From Dyella sp. BiH032 (GTDB lineage Bacteria > Pseudomonadota > Gammaproteobacteria > Xanthomonadales > Rhodanobacteraceae), in the NCBI RefSeq assembly GCF_031954525.1, contig NZ_CP134867.1, forward strand, positions 2,480,001-2,544,000: a stretch of DNA of 64,000 bases, in the 5' to 3' direction. Both the position numbers and the translations under genes were made by a program. The notes under the pieces were generated by a model. The model had not been told where the DNA came from and ran no database searches. It saw nothing but the letters and a program-made list of their open reading frames with translations. Below, piece by piece: positions 50,198-59,200 of the stretch (its first letter is position 1; every line of letters starts with the position of its first letter).

Positions 50198-50839
50198 CTA
50201 CGTGATCCATTCCAGCCACCAGAACTCCGCCAGGCAGGCGAGCATGATCAGCGCGACCAGCAGCATGGGCCGCTCCGTCGCTTCGTCCGGCCGCCCCAGC
50301 TTGCGGCCGGTGACCATCGCCCGTACCAGGTTCTCCCGGTGCAGCCAGCTGCCCGCGAGCGCGCCGGCCACGTGCAGGCCGACCAGGGCGATCATCAGGT
50401 TGGCGAGCACTTCGTGCGTTTCGCCCAGCCACTCGGCCTGAGTGGAATACGCCAGCCAGCCGAAGAAGGTGACCGCCAGCGTCATGGCCAGCAGCGCGAC
50501 GATCGCCACTGCGCCGGCAGGGTTGTGCCCGGTGTAGTGGGGCGGGTTCCCGCGCAGCATGCGACGGACGTATTGCCAGGTCTCGCGTGGGCCGCGCACG
50601 AAATGCTTGAACTTCGCGTGGCGCGTGCCGATCACGCCCCAGAAAATGCGGAATGCGGCAAGCAGCGCCATGGTGTAGCCGAGCACGGCATGCAGCCGCC
50701 GCCACTGGTCTTCTTCGGCCGTGATCCAGGCGCCGGCGAAGCAGGCCACCATCAGCCAGTGCGAGAGCCGCACGGGCAGGTCCCAGACGAGGATGCGCTG
50801 GCGGGAGGCCTCGATGAGGCTGGGCTTGCCGGTCGTCAT
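50198..50839 (-). CDS. Cytochrome b561-type membrane protein
   Basis: A 213-aa diheme cytochrome b of the b561/Ni-Fe-hydrogenase cytochrome b group, with four transmembrane helices. Candidate heme ligands are H27 in PVRLSHWLM, H50 in RRLHAVLG, and His residues in ETHEVLANLM and ALVGLHVAGAL. It probably moves electrons between the quinone pool and a periplasmic carrier. It is the first gene after a consensus FNR box with a well-placed -10, so induction at low oxygen is expected. Confidence 0.87.
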   Translation of the reverse strand: MTTGKPSLIEASRQRILVWDLPVRLSHWLMVACFAGAWITAEEDQWRRLHAVLGYTMALLAAFRIFWGVIGTRHAKFKHFVRGPRETWQYVRRMLRGNPPHYTGHNPAGAVAIVALLAMTLAVTFFGWLAYSTQAEWLGETHEVLANLMIALVGLHVAGALAGSWLHRENLVRAMVTGRKLGRPDEATERPMLLVALIMLACLAEFWWLEWIT

Positions 50840-50871
50840 GGCGAAGGGTGCCGCGGAAGAGACTTGCGTGC

Positions 50872-50913
50872 ATTACAGACTGGCCCGGCGCCGGGCGGAT
50901 TGATGTGGATCAA
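50872..50913 (-). promoter_or_regulatory. FNR/Anr-dependent class II promoter of b561-usp-ATPase
   Basis: TTGATGTGGATCAA at 50900-50913 matches the FNR/Anr consensus TTGAT-N4-ATCAA at all ten specified positions. On the minus strand TGTAAT at 50877-50872 is a five-of-six -10. The expected start near 50865 puts the box centre (50906.5) at exactly -41.5. On the other strand TCTAAG at 50935-50940 could serve the divergent MFS gene at almost the same distance. Confidence 0.8.
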
Positions 50914-51098
50914 GTCGCGATCGCCGAAGGCTTTTCTAAGCTTTGCCGGTGTATTCACCGCAGGGTGCACAGACTGCCGCCAACGGCAAGCGATGGCGCG
51001 CGAGATTCGACGAAGTGCGGTCCGACGAAGCGCGGGCCGGTGCAGCGGGACGATCGACGAGCGAGGCCCATGGGCATGGCAGGACGTGGAGTGGCGGC

Positions 51099-52319
51099 AT
51101 GGCCGATTCCCTGACCAGCGGCGAGCGCGCCTGGCGGCGCATGCCCGCGGGCGTGTGGCAGCTAGGCTTCGTCTCGCTGCTGATGGATGTTTCCTCCGAG
51201 ATGATCCACGCCTTGCTGCCGGTGTATCTGGTGACCGTGCTGGGCGCATCCACCTTGACGGTGGGCTTCATCGAAGGCGTGGCCGAGGCGACGGCGTCCA
51301 TCACCAAGATCTTCTCCGGCGCGCTCTCCGACTGGCTGGGACGGCGCAAGCTGCTGGCGGCGATCGGCTATGGCCTGGCTGCATTCACCAAGCCGGTGTT
51401 TCCGCTGGCGTCCACGGTGGGCTGGGTGGTCGCGGCGCGCTTCGTGGACCGCGTCGGCAAGGGCATCCGCGGCGCGCCGCGCGACGCGCTGGTGGCGGAC
51501 CTGGCGCCGCCCGGCCTGCGCGGCGCGGCCTTCGGCCTGCGCCAGTCGCTCGACACGGTGGGCGCCTTCCTGGGACCCGCATTGGCGATCGTGCTGATGT
51601 GGGCGACGGCCGACCACATTCCCACGGTGTTCTGGATCGCGGTGCTTCCGGCGTTCGCTTCGTTCGCGCTGATCGCTTTCGTGGTGCGCGATCCGGCCGA
51701 CGGGCCGCCGGCATGGCGCGGCATCGGCCTGCACTGGCGCGGCGAGCTGGGCAAGCTGCCGGCGCGCTACTGGTGGATCGTCGCGGTGTCCGCCGTGTTC
51801 ACTCTGGCACGCTTCAGCGAAGCCTTCCTCGTGCTGCGGGCGAAGGAGCTGGGTCTGGCGATGGCGTTGATCCCGGCCGTGCTGGTGGTGATGAACGTGG
51901 CCTACGCTTTTACCGCCTATCCGGCAGGCGTGCTCGCCGATCGCGTGGGGCGCGTCGCGTTGCTGCCGCCGGGGCTGCTGTTGCTGGGAGCGGCGGACCT
52001 CTGCCTCGCCTATGCCGGCGGCATGGCGGGCCTGGTGGCAGGCATCCTGCTGTGGGGCCTGCACATGGGCATGACGCAAGGCGTGCTGTCTACGCTGGTG
52101 GCGGACGTGGCGCCGCCCTCGTTGCGCGGCACGGCGTTCGGCGTATTCAACCTGGTGGGCGGATTGGCGATGCTGGCGGCGAGCGTGATCGCCGGCGCAC
52201 TGTGGAGCGCTTACGGCTCGCGCGCCACCTTCGCCGCTGGCGCAGCGTTTGCCGTGCTGACGCTGGCCATCCTGCTGCCGCTGTGGCGGCGCGACGGGCG
52301 CCACCGCGCCCAGTCCTAG
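51099..52319 (+). CDS. MFS transporter
   Basis: A 406-aa major-facilitator permease with twelve predicted helices. The loop 2-3 signature is present as GALSDWLGRRKLL, with its partner AGVLADRVGRVALL in the second half, and the sequence RVGKGIRGAPRDALV is typical of a widespread group of uncharacterised drug or metabolite exporters. The ATG at 51099 has GGAG about nine bases upstream. It starts a rightward operon with an alcohol dehydrogenase and an RMD1-like protein. Confidence 0.87.
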   Translation: MADSLTSGERAWRRMPAGVWQLGFVSLLMDVSSEMIHALLPVYLVTVLGASTLTVGFIEGVAEATASITKIFSGALSDWLGRRKLLAAIGYGLAAFTKPVFPLASTVGWVVAARFVDRVGKGIRGAPRDALVADLAPPGLRGAAFGLRQSLDTVGAFLGPALAIVLMWATADHIPTVFWIAVLPAFASFALIAFVVRDPADGPPAWRGIGLHWRGELGKLPARYWWIVAVSAVFTLARFSEAFLVLRAKELGLAMALIPAVLVVMNVAYAFTAYPAGVLADRVGRVALLPPGLLLLGAADLCLAYAGGMAGLVAGILLWGLHMGMTQGVLSTLVADVAPPSLRGTAFGVFNLVGGLAMLAASVIAGALWSAYGSRATFAAGAAFAVLTLAILLPLWRRDGRHRAQS

Positions 52320-52332
52320 CTTCGGAGTCCGC

Positions 52333-53325
52333 ATGCACGCGATGGTGTTGCGTTATCCCATGACGCCGCTGGTCGGCGAGGACCGCCCCGACCCTGTGCC
52401 GGGACCGGGCGAGGTGCGCCTGCGCGTACTGGCCTGCGGCGTCTGCCGTACCGATCTGCACCTGGTCGATGACGAACTGCCGCAGGCGCGCCTACCGGTG
52501 GTGCCGGGGCACGAGGTGGTCGGCGTGGTGGAGGCGCTGGGCGCCGGCGTATCGATGTGGAAGCCCGGCGACCGCGTCGGCGTGCCCTGGCTCGGCGGTG
52601 CCTGCGGCGTCTGCGATTACTGCGTGCACGGACGCGAGAACCTGTGCGACCGGCCCGAATTCACCGGCTGCACCCGCGACGGCGGCTACGCCACCCATGT
52701 GCTCGCCAATGCGGCGTTCTGCCTGCCGCTGCCCGAGCGCGACTATCCCGATGCCGCGCTCGCCGCGCCGCTGTTGTGCGCGGGCTTGATCGGCGGACGC
52801 GCGCTGCGTCTGGCGGGCGAAGGGAAGGCGCTGGGTCTCTACGGCTTCGGCGCGGCCGCGCACATCCTGGTGCAGGTGGCTCGCGCGGAGGGCAGGCGCG
52901 TGTATGCCTTTACCCGTCCCGGTGACCTCGCAGCGCAGGTGCACGCACGCTCGCTGGGCGCGACCTGGGCGGGCACCACCGACGAACCGCCGCCGGAACC
53001 GCTCGACGCCGCGATCATCTTCGCGCCGGCCGGAGAACTGGTGCCCATCGCGCTGTCCGCCGTGCGCAAAGGTGGCACGGTGGTGTGCGGAGGCATCCAC
53101 ATGACCGACATTCCCAGCTTTCCTTATCGCCTGTTGTGGGAAGAGCGACGTCTGTTGTCGGTCGCCAACCTTACCCGCGAAGACGGCCATGCCTTCCTAG
53201 CCGCCGCGGCGCGCGCGCAGGTGCAGACGCACGTGCGGCGCTATCCGCTGGCCGATGCCAACCGCGCACTGGCGGACCTGCGCGCCGGGCGCCTGCAAGG
53301 CGCAGCCGTACTGGTGCCGCCATGA
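52333..53325 (+). CDS. Zinc-dependent alcohol dehydrogenase
   Basis: A 330-aa medium-chain dehydrogenase. Catalytic-zinc residues are in ACGVCRTDLH and GHEVVG. The structural-zinc cysteines are in CGVCDYCVHGRENLC, and the Rossmann loop is LYGFGAAAH, with GFGAAA replacing the usual GxGxxG. It is close to the AdhP/AdhA-like branch found in many proteobacterial stress and fermentation clusters. It probably interconverts ethanol or another short alcohol with its aldehyde. The gene follows the MFS gene by 13 bases and overlaps the next gene. Confidence 0.9.
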   Translation: MHAMVLRYPMTPLVGEDRPDPVPGPGEVRLRVLACGVCRTDLHLVDDELPQARLPVVPGHEVVGVVEALGAGVSMWKPGDRVGVPWLGGACGVCDYCVHGRENLCDRPEFTGCTRDGGYATHVLANAAFCLPLPERDYPDAALAAPLLCAGLIGGRALRLAGEGKALGLYGFGAAAHILVQVARAEGRRVYAFTRPGDLAAQVHARSLGATWAGTTDEPPPEPLDAAIIFAPAGELVPIALSAVRKGGTVVCGGIHMTDIPSFPYRLLWEERRLLSVANLTREDGHAFLAAAARAQVQTHVRRYPLADANRALADLRAGRLQGAAVLVPP

Positions 53326-54428
53326 GCGCCGAAGCATCCCCCGCGCCGGTGCTCGCCGTGAGCCGGGGCAGGGTGATCACGCAACGGCTCTACGACGTCG
53401 CCTACGCGATCGACCTGCAGCGCGCGCGGGACCTCTGCGCGGATGTGCCGCTGATCGACGAGCGACCGGGCGCGCTGGCCTTCGGCAAACCGCCGGTGCG
53501 ACTGCGTCTGGAACCCGTGGAGGTGAAGGTCGGCGGCGCCGTCGTCGTCGGGGAAGTCGCCGCGCACTTGTACGAATTCGGTGCCGTCACCCTGTCCGTC
53601 GCCTTCACCGTACGGGACATGGACTGGCCGGTCTTCGTGGCCTTCGCCCGGCACGCCGAAGAGGCGATGGGCGCGCCGCATGCGAGCACCTGGCAGGCGG
53701 TGCTCGAACGTGTGACCGCGCGCATCGGCGACGCGCTGGAAAGGCCCAGTGCATCGGTGATTCTGGAGGACTACCAACTCGTCGTGGTCGATGCTTTCGC
53801 CGAACCGCCCACGGGCGACCTGCGCGAGCTCGTGGACCTGGTCCCGCTGCTCGCCGCCGACCCTCGTCCGCTCTCCCGCGATACGCGCGATGCGCTGCTG
53901 CGCCACCATTTCGCCTATCGCGCCGACGACTGCGTGGTGATCACCCGCGACCGCGCCTTCCTGTACCAGCCCGACGGCGACGCCGGCGTGGCGGCGGTGC
54001 TCGACGTGGCCAACGCCCAGTTGCTGGAACTGCGCTACTACAGCGTGCTGCTCGACGCCGAGCTGCCCCGCATGTACGACCTGGTCGACCGCACCCGCGC
54101 CGTTTCTCCCATCACCGCCCCCGCACGCCTTTCGCGCCTCGCCCGCCACCTCTACACCCTGGTCGCCGAAGTCACAGAACTGACCGAGCGCGTCGACAAC
54201 GCCCTCCAGGTCACCGGCCATCCCTACCTGGCCCGTGTCTACACCACCACCCTCGAACTCTTCGGCGTCCCCGCCCTCGGCGCCGCCGTGGACCGCAAGC
54301 TGGCGATCGTGCGCGACACGTATGCCGCGCTGTACGACGAAGCGGCGGTGAGCAGGGCGGGGTTGTTGGAGGTGACGATCATCGTGTTGATCGCGGTGGA
54401 GTTGGGGTTGGCGGTGTTCAGGTATTGA
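53322..54428 (+). CDS. RMD1/DUF155-like membrane-anchored protein
   Basis: A 368-aa protein with a soluble alpha/beta body, a helical C-terminal third rich in Leu/Arg/Val (about 255-340) and a single C-terminal transmembrane helix in LLEVTIIVLIAVELGLAVF. The architecture and the final motif recall the DUF155/RMD1 family of mitochondrial and bacterial proteins, but I give this only as a resemblance. Function unknown. It overlaps the alcohol dehydrogenase gene by ATGA, so expression is linked. Its last 11 bases overlap the convergent toxin-locus gene, marking the edge of the RHS island. Confidence 0.7.
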   Translation: MSAEASPAPVLAVSRGRVITQRLYDVAYAIDLQRARDLCADVPLIDERPGALAFGKPPVRLRLEPVEVKVGGAVVVGEVAAHLYEFGAVTLSVAFTVRDMDWPVFVAFARHAEEAMGAPHASTWQAVLERVTARIGDALERPSASVILEDYQLVVVDAFAEPPTGDLRELVDLVPLLAADPRPLSRDTRDALLRHHFAYRADDCVVITRDRAFLYQPDGDAGVAAVLDVANAQLLELRYYSVLLDAELPRMYDLVDRTRAVSPITAPARLSRLARHLYTLVAEVTELTERVDNALQVTGHPYLARVYTTTLELFGVPALGAAVDRKLAIVRDTYAALYDEAAVSRAGLLEVTIIVLIAVELGLAVFRY

Positions 54429-54996
54429 TCGAAGCCCGAGTGAGCAAGGCAATGGCCAGGCACGCAAAGCCCATGATGTAAGTGAGGGGAATGCAGATAA
54501 GAAAGGCAAGTGGCCAGAAGGGCCTCCAGAGAAACAGCAAGCCTCTTGTGTATAGAGACAAACTGAAAGGGACGAGCATGAGTTCGCCGAGAGACGAGCG
54601 ATCGGCACTAAAACCCCGGTATGTGTGAATTGCCAGCAACGTCCAGCAGGCCAAGAACACCGCGACGGTAAGTCCTTTCAGGCTTCGTAGAACGCCAGCG
54701 GGCGCCTGACCAGGCGTGCAACTGGTCAGATTTGCGATGTACTTGAATCGACCGCTGTTGAAGGCGAGCGCCATCAAAGTGAATGCAGTAAAAAAAATTG
54801 GCTGGCGAAGTCCTTTCAGGGACTCGGCTAGAGAGGTTGTCGTTGTTGCGACAAGAAGGAATGCAGGGATCAGATGCAGCGCTGCCAAGCTATTTCGGGC
54901 AGCCCTGCTTCGTGCAGCTCGGATGGCGTATGGTCGTGGCTTAGAGCTTTTGGATGTTCGGTGTTCTTTTGCCGTCGTTAATTTTTTAGGCGACAT
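54418..54996 (-). CDS. Membrane protein at the end of the RHS locus
   Basis: A 192-aa protein with no recognised family. A basic N-terminal 35 residues is followed by about five hydrophobic segments (roughly 40-58, 66-82, 106-125, 138-154, 160-186). The ATG lies inside the tail of the broken RHS copy (overlap of 11 bases). The sequence is visibly more AT-rich than its rightward neighbours, consistent with recent acquisition. It could be an immunity protein left from an earlier toxin tip; it is equally possible that its original N-terminus was lost in the rearrangement. Confidence 0.6.
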   Translation of the reverse strand: MSPKKLTTAKEHRTSKSSKPRPYAIRAARSRAARNSLAALHLIPAFLLVATTTTSLAESLKGLRQPIFFTAFTLMALAFNSGRFKYIANLTSCTPGQAPAGVLRSLKGLTVAVFLACWTLLAIHTYRGFSADRSSLGELMLVPFSLSLYTRGLLFLWRPFWPLAFLICIPLTYIMGFACLAIALLTRASINT

Positions 54997-55431
54997 TTAT
55001 CCAGCTCATATACTCGGCGTAGTGGCGTTCCTGACCGGCGACGCCGATGAGGCGGTGGCGGTCGGCGGGGTAGTCGTAGGTCTGCTCGCCGTGGGCGTCG
55101 GTGAAGGCGAGGCGGTTGCCGGTGAGGTCGTAGCGGTAGCTTTCGAGCACGGTGCCGGTGGGGCCGTCGCGGGTGTCGGTGAGGCGGTCGAGGTGGTCGT
55201 AGGTGAAGCTGAGCAGCGGGGTGTCGGTGCCGGGTTGGCCGAGGGTGGTCAGCCGGCCGTTGGCGTCGTAGCCGAAGCTCGTGGCGAGTCCGCCGGGGGC
55301 GGTGTCTTCGATAGTGACGGGGCGGCCGTCGGCGTCGTAGTGGCGCGCGAGCGCGCGGCCGTTGCCGTAGCGCCATTGTGCGACCGGGCCGAAGGGCAGG
55401 TAGGTGGCGTCTTTCACCAGCGCGGTGTCGG
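54986..55431 (-). pseudogene. Broken copy of the RHS core (orphan fragment)
   Basis: About 137 codons that repeat residues 1074-1211 of the intact RHS protein in the same frame (from DTALVKDATYLPFGP to AGQERHY), followed by a short unrelated tail AEYMSWINVA and a stop. There is no RHS N-terminus, no core-ending DPxG motif and no start signal. The copy is bounded at 55431 by an abrupt change to AT-rich DNA. It is a remnant, not a gene: the product of homologous or replicative recombination at the toxin locus. Confidence 0.85.
55020..55431. repeat. Direct repeat shared with 57381-57792
   Basis: This 412-base segment matches 57381-57792 inside the intact rhs gene without any gap. By eye I count about 12 mismatches, most in the first 100 bases and none in the last 170. 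The distance between copies is 2361 bases, a multiple of three. Recombination between the copies would delete the present toxin tip, its putative immunity gene and the 55414-55785 gene. Confidence 0.9.
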
Positions 55432-55785
55432 TCTTAAGTAGCCTGCGCGACGTAATTGAGGAATAAATTTCCTTATGTAAATGAAAGCTGGCGTCCATGC
55501 GAGGGCGTAAAGTAGGCAAATCACGGCTATTACGTTACCTTTTGACACGTCTGATTTAATGGCTCCGTTGATATCCATTGAGGTGATGAGTGGCGCTAAT
55601 CCTATCGGTATCATAATTGCGTAGGATAGCGATGCGAGTGTCCATTTAATGATTTTATTGAATCGATTGAAGAAGAGGAGGAGTTGTACATAACAAAGAA
55701 GTGCGGCAAATAGGCCTGGGGACCAGGCGGTAAAATGCAAGATAAGTAGCAAGTAATCGTTGATCATGCTTCTAATTCCGCACAT
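55414..55785 (-). CDS. Small membrane protein running into the RHS fragment
   Basis: A 123-aa protein of unknown family with about three or four hydrophobic segments (15-36, 44-68, 85-105). The DNA is AT-rich. Its last five codons (PTPRW) are read out of frame from the RHS duplicate, so its natural C-terminus has been replaced or cut at the 55431 junction. It is a candidate immunity protein for a lost or displaced toxin tip. An alternative ATG is at 55767. Confidence 0.6.
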   Translation of the reverse strand: MCGIRSMINDYLLLILHFTAWSPGLFAALLCYVQLLLFFNRFNKIIKWTLASLSYAIMIPIGLAPLITSMDINGAIKSDVSKGNVIAVICLLYALAWTPAFIYIRKFIPQLRRAGYLRPTPRW

Positions 55786-56015
55786 CCAGATTGTTTGATG
55801 GGTTTATTGTAAATTTTTGTTACAAATTAGCTCGGAAATTCCGGTGATAGCTCGGGGTGACGGGCGGCCGTCGGCGCTATCAACAGACCGCATGACCTGG
55901 ATCACCGTTTTATGCAATTCTCATTAACTTCAATTTTAATGGGCTAAATTTTTTAATTGAGTGGCCGTTGCTGGCGTGGAAAGTTAATACGTGACAGAGC
56001 TTCGTCGGCGATCAA

Positions 56016-56225
56016 CTAGTCGTATTGTGGAGCTTTGAATGTAAAAGCTGTCCATAGCCCAGTCGCCAATCCGAATGATCCAAAACCTAGAACAATTATC
56101 GAATCCTGAAGGCTGTTCATGCTCACTTTAAAAATATAGCAAATTAGAACGCCAAGCCACCCGCACCCTCCGCCGATTAGAGTGCCTATGATGATAAATC
56201 CGAGACGAAAGAGAAAAATCTTCAT
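56016..56225 (-). CDS. Putative immunity protein of the RHS toxin tip
   Basis: A 69-aa membrane protein, two hydrophobic helices (about 7-32 and 42-62) and a short polar end. Its ATG is two bases after the stop of the RHS gene, the standard position for the immunity gene of a polymorphic toxin. No homologue is recognised. The toxin tip is itself hydrophobic, and membrane-active toxins usually have membrane-embedded immunity proteins, which supports the pairing. The cognate relation is inference from position and composition. Confidence 0.65.
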   Translation of the reverse strand: MKIFLFRLGFIIIGTLIGGGCGWLGVLICYIFKVSMNSLQDSIIVLGFGSFGLATGLWTAFTFKAPQYD

Positions 56226-56227
56226 AT

Positions 56228-59200
56228 CTATTGATTTGCATTCGATACAATTGTGGATAGAGCATTTCCTGTCACAGTGCCGCCGGCCGCCCAGGCTGCT
56301 GCAGACTTCGATAAATACGGGCCTGCTATAGCGTTCGATGTCGCAAATAACTGTTGATTGAGCGTCAAATTATTGAACGCAGCACGTGATGCCGCTCCGA
56401 CGGCTGCGTTCGTGAGGTAACCCGTTCCGGCCCCCAGCCCACCGAAAATTCCTCCCTTCAACATGGTGTCTTCAATTCCATCCGTAAGGCATTTTCCTTG
56501 CAGGTAATTACTTGCCATTTGCTGGTGGCCGGCCACAATTGCTCCTCCGATGCTATTGGCGGCAATAGTTCCAACAACTCCGACTTTCGCAACTGCGGTC
56601 AAAGTACCAATGCCGCCAGTCAACATTCCTCCTGCGGCGGACAATCCGACCTGCTGCCAGTCAACCTGATCCCAGTTATTGCCATTTCGATAAAGCTGAA
56701 ACGCAAGATTGGCACCACCTCCTACGATTGCTCCAACTAGGCACCAAGGGCACTCTCCACTTGGGTCACGCGATGAAATTGGGTTCCCTGCCACGTAGGC
56801 ATATGTACCGATTCCGCCCTCCAAACCGATGGGGTCGCTCTGGCCGTAGCGCCCCATCACGGAGTCGTAATCCCTCTGATAGTTGTAGTAGAGCCCCGTG
56901 GCCCGGTCATACCGCTGCCCCGGAAACCGCGTATCCAACACGAAGGCTGCGCCATCCCCATCCGGATCTTCATCCGGCGCCGTGCTACCAAAAGCCTCAC
57001 CCTTCAAATCCCACCGCCACACCGCCCCATCCCGCTCCGGATCGATCACTACGCGCGGTGTGCCCAAGTGGTCGCTTTGCAGGTAGTACGTGTGATCGGC
57101 TTGCAGTAGGGCGACGGGATGGTCGCCAAGCCAGACGGTTTGTTGTTTCGGCTCGCCGGCATGGTCGTAGTCACCCAGCCAATGCCCGGCCTCGTCGTAC
57201 AGCGTGAGCGTCGTGCCCGCCTCGGTACCATCCGTCTTGCGCACCTGCTCACCCCACGCGTTGTACGCATAACGGCGAAGCACACTGGCGCCTTGCCTGA
57301 CCTCGGCCATGCGGCCCATCGCGTTGTAGGTGAACTGGCGGCCACGGGTGTCGTCGGCGAGGAGGTTGCCCATGGCGTCGTAGCGGCGTTCCTGGCCGGC
57401 GACGCTTGTGAGGCGGTGGCTGTCGGCGGGGTAGTCGTAGGCCTGTTCGCCGTGGGCGTCGATGAAGGCGAGGCGGTTGCCGGTGAGGTCGTAGCGGTAG
57501 CTTTCGAGCACGGTGCCGGTGGGGCCGTCGCGGGTGTCGGTGAGGCGGTCGAGGTTGTCGTAGGTGAAGCTGAGCAGCGGTGTGTCGGTGCCGGGTTGGC
57601 CGAGAGTGGTCAGCCGGCCGTTGGCGTCGTAGCCGAAGCTCGTGGCGAGTCCGCCGGGGGCGGTGTCTTCGATAGTGACGGGGCGGCCGTCGGCGTCGTA
57701 GTGGCGCGCGAGCGCGCGGCCGTTGCCGTAGCGCCATTGTGCGACCGGGCCGAAGGGCAGGTAGGTGGCGTCTTTCACCAGCGCGGTGTCGGCGCCTTGG
57801 GCGTCCGTCACGCTCACGTTGGCGATCCAGCCGTTGGCGTCGCGGGAGTACACCGCCGTATGTCCGTCCGGATAACGCAGCGAGGCGAGGCGGCCGGCCG
57901 GTGTGTAGGCGTAGGCCAGTTCGAGTGTGGTGTCGCCGGTGGTCTGCCGCTTGCGGGTGAGCTGGCCGAGGGCGTTGTAGCAGTACGCCGTGTGGCCGCT
58001 GGCGTCGCTGACTTGGGAAAGGCGTCCGATGGCGTAGGTTTCGCCGACGGGGCATGCGGCGTCGGCGTGATCGTAGGCGTAGCGGATGGTTTCTTCGGGC
58101 GCCCCGTCGAAGCTGGCTTCGATGGGGCGGTTCAGCGCGTCGTAGAGCAGCTGCTGCACTTGCCCGCGCGCGTCCGTACGACCGATGACGTTGCCGGCGG
58201 CATCCACGTCCTGGGTGGTGGCGCCGGTATCGGGACTGTGCTGCTGCAGCAGGTCGCCCAGCCCGTTGCGGTCGTAGCGGGTGAGCAGGCCCTTCGGGTC
58301 GGTGACGCCGACGGGCTGATCCTGGCTGTCGTGCTCCTGCGTGATGGTGGCCTTCAGGCCACTGGCATCGCCGATCTGCTGGGCTACCCGTTCCAGCGCG
58401 TCGTACTGGGTCCGCACTACCTGGCCCAGCGGGCGGGTGATCTTGGTGAGGTTGCCGTGGGCGTCGTATTCGAAGGCAGTGGCCTTGCCATCGGCGCCGG
58501 TCAGCGTCTTCATGCGGCCCAGGGCATCGAAGGCGCGGGTGAGCGAGCGCACCACGTGGCCGTTGGCGTCGGCGACGGTTTCGGCGGTGACGCTGCCGGC
58601 CGCGTCGAGCGTGAGATCGATACGGCCGCCCAGCGCGTCCTGGATGCCGGTGAGGCGGTGCGCGGCGTCGTAGGTGTAGCTCAGGGTGACGCCATCCGGG
58701 TCGGTGGTTTTGGTCAACTGGCCGTTGGCGTCGTAGTCGTAGGTGGTCACGGCGTCGGCGGCGCCGTGCACGCGCAACTGGGTCAGCCAGCCGCGCGGCG
58801 TGTAGGCCAGTTCCGTCTTGACGCCGTTGGCATCCGTGATCGCCAGGGGGCGGCCGGCACCGTCGTAGCGGGTGACTTCGGCGACGTGACCCAGGGCATC
58901 GGTCGTCTTCCACAGATCGCCCTGGCGATAAGCGCACGTGGCCGGCGTCTCGGCGCAGCCGATGGCGTCCTGCGGGTAGTAAGTGAAGCGGGTGATGTCC
59001 TCGACGTCGGTGCGCGGGCCGTCGGCGGTCAGTACGCGACCGGCGTCGTCGTAGGTGTAGGCCCAGCGGCGTGGCGCGCCGGCGCTGGCGCCTTCTGCCT
59101 TGAGCGAAAGGAGATTGCCGTGAGCGTCGTAGTCCAGGCTCAACGTCTGCGCGGCCTCGGCGGATTCGCCATTCGCGCCGGTGGGCAGCGTCTGGATGCG

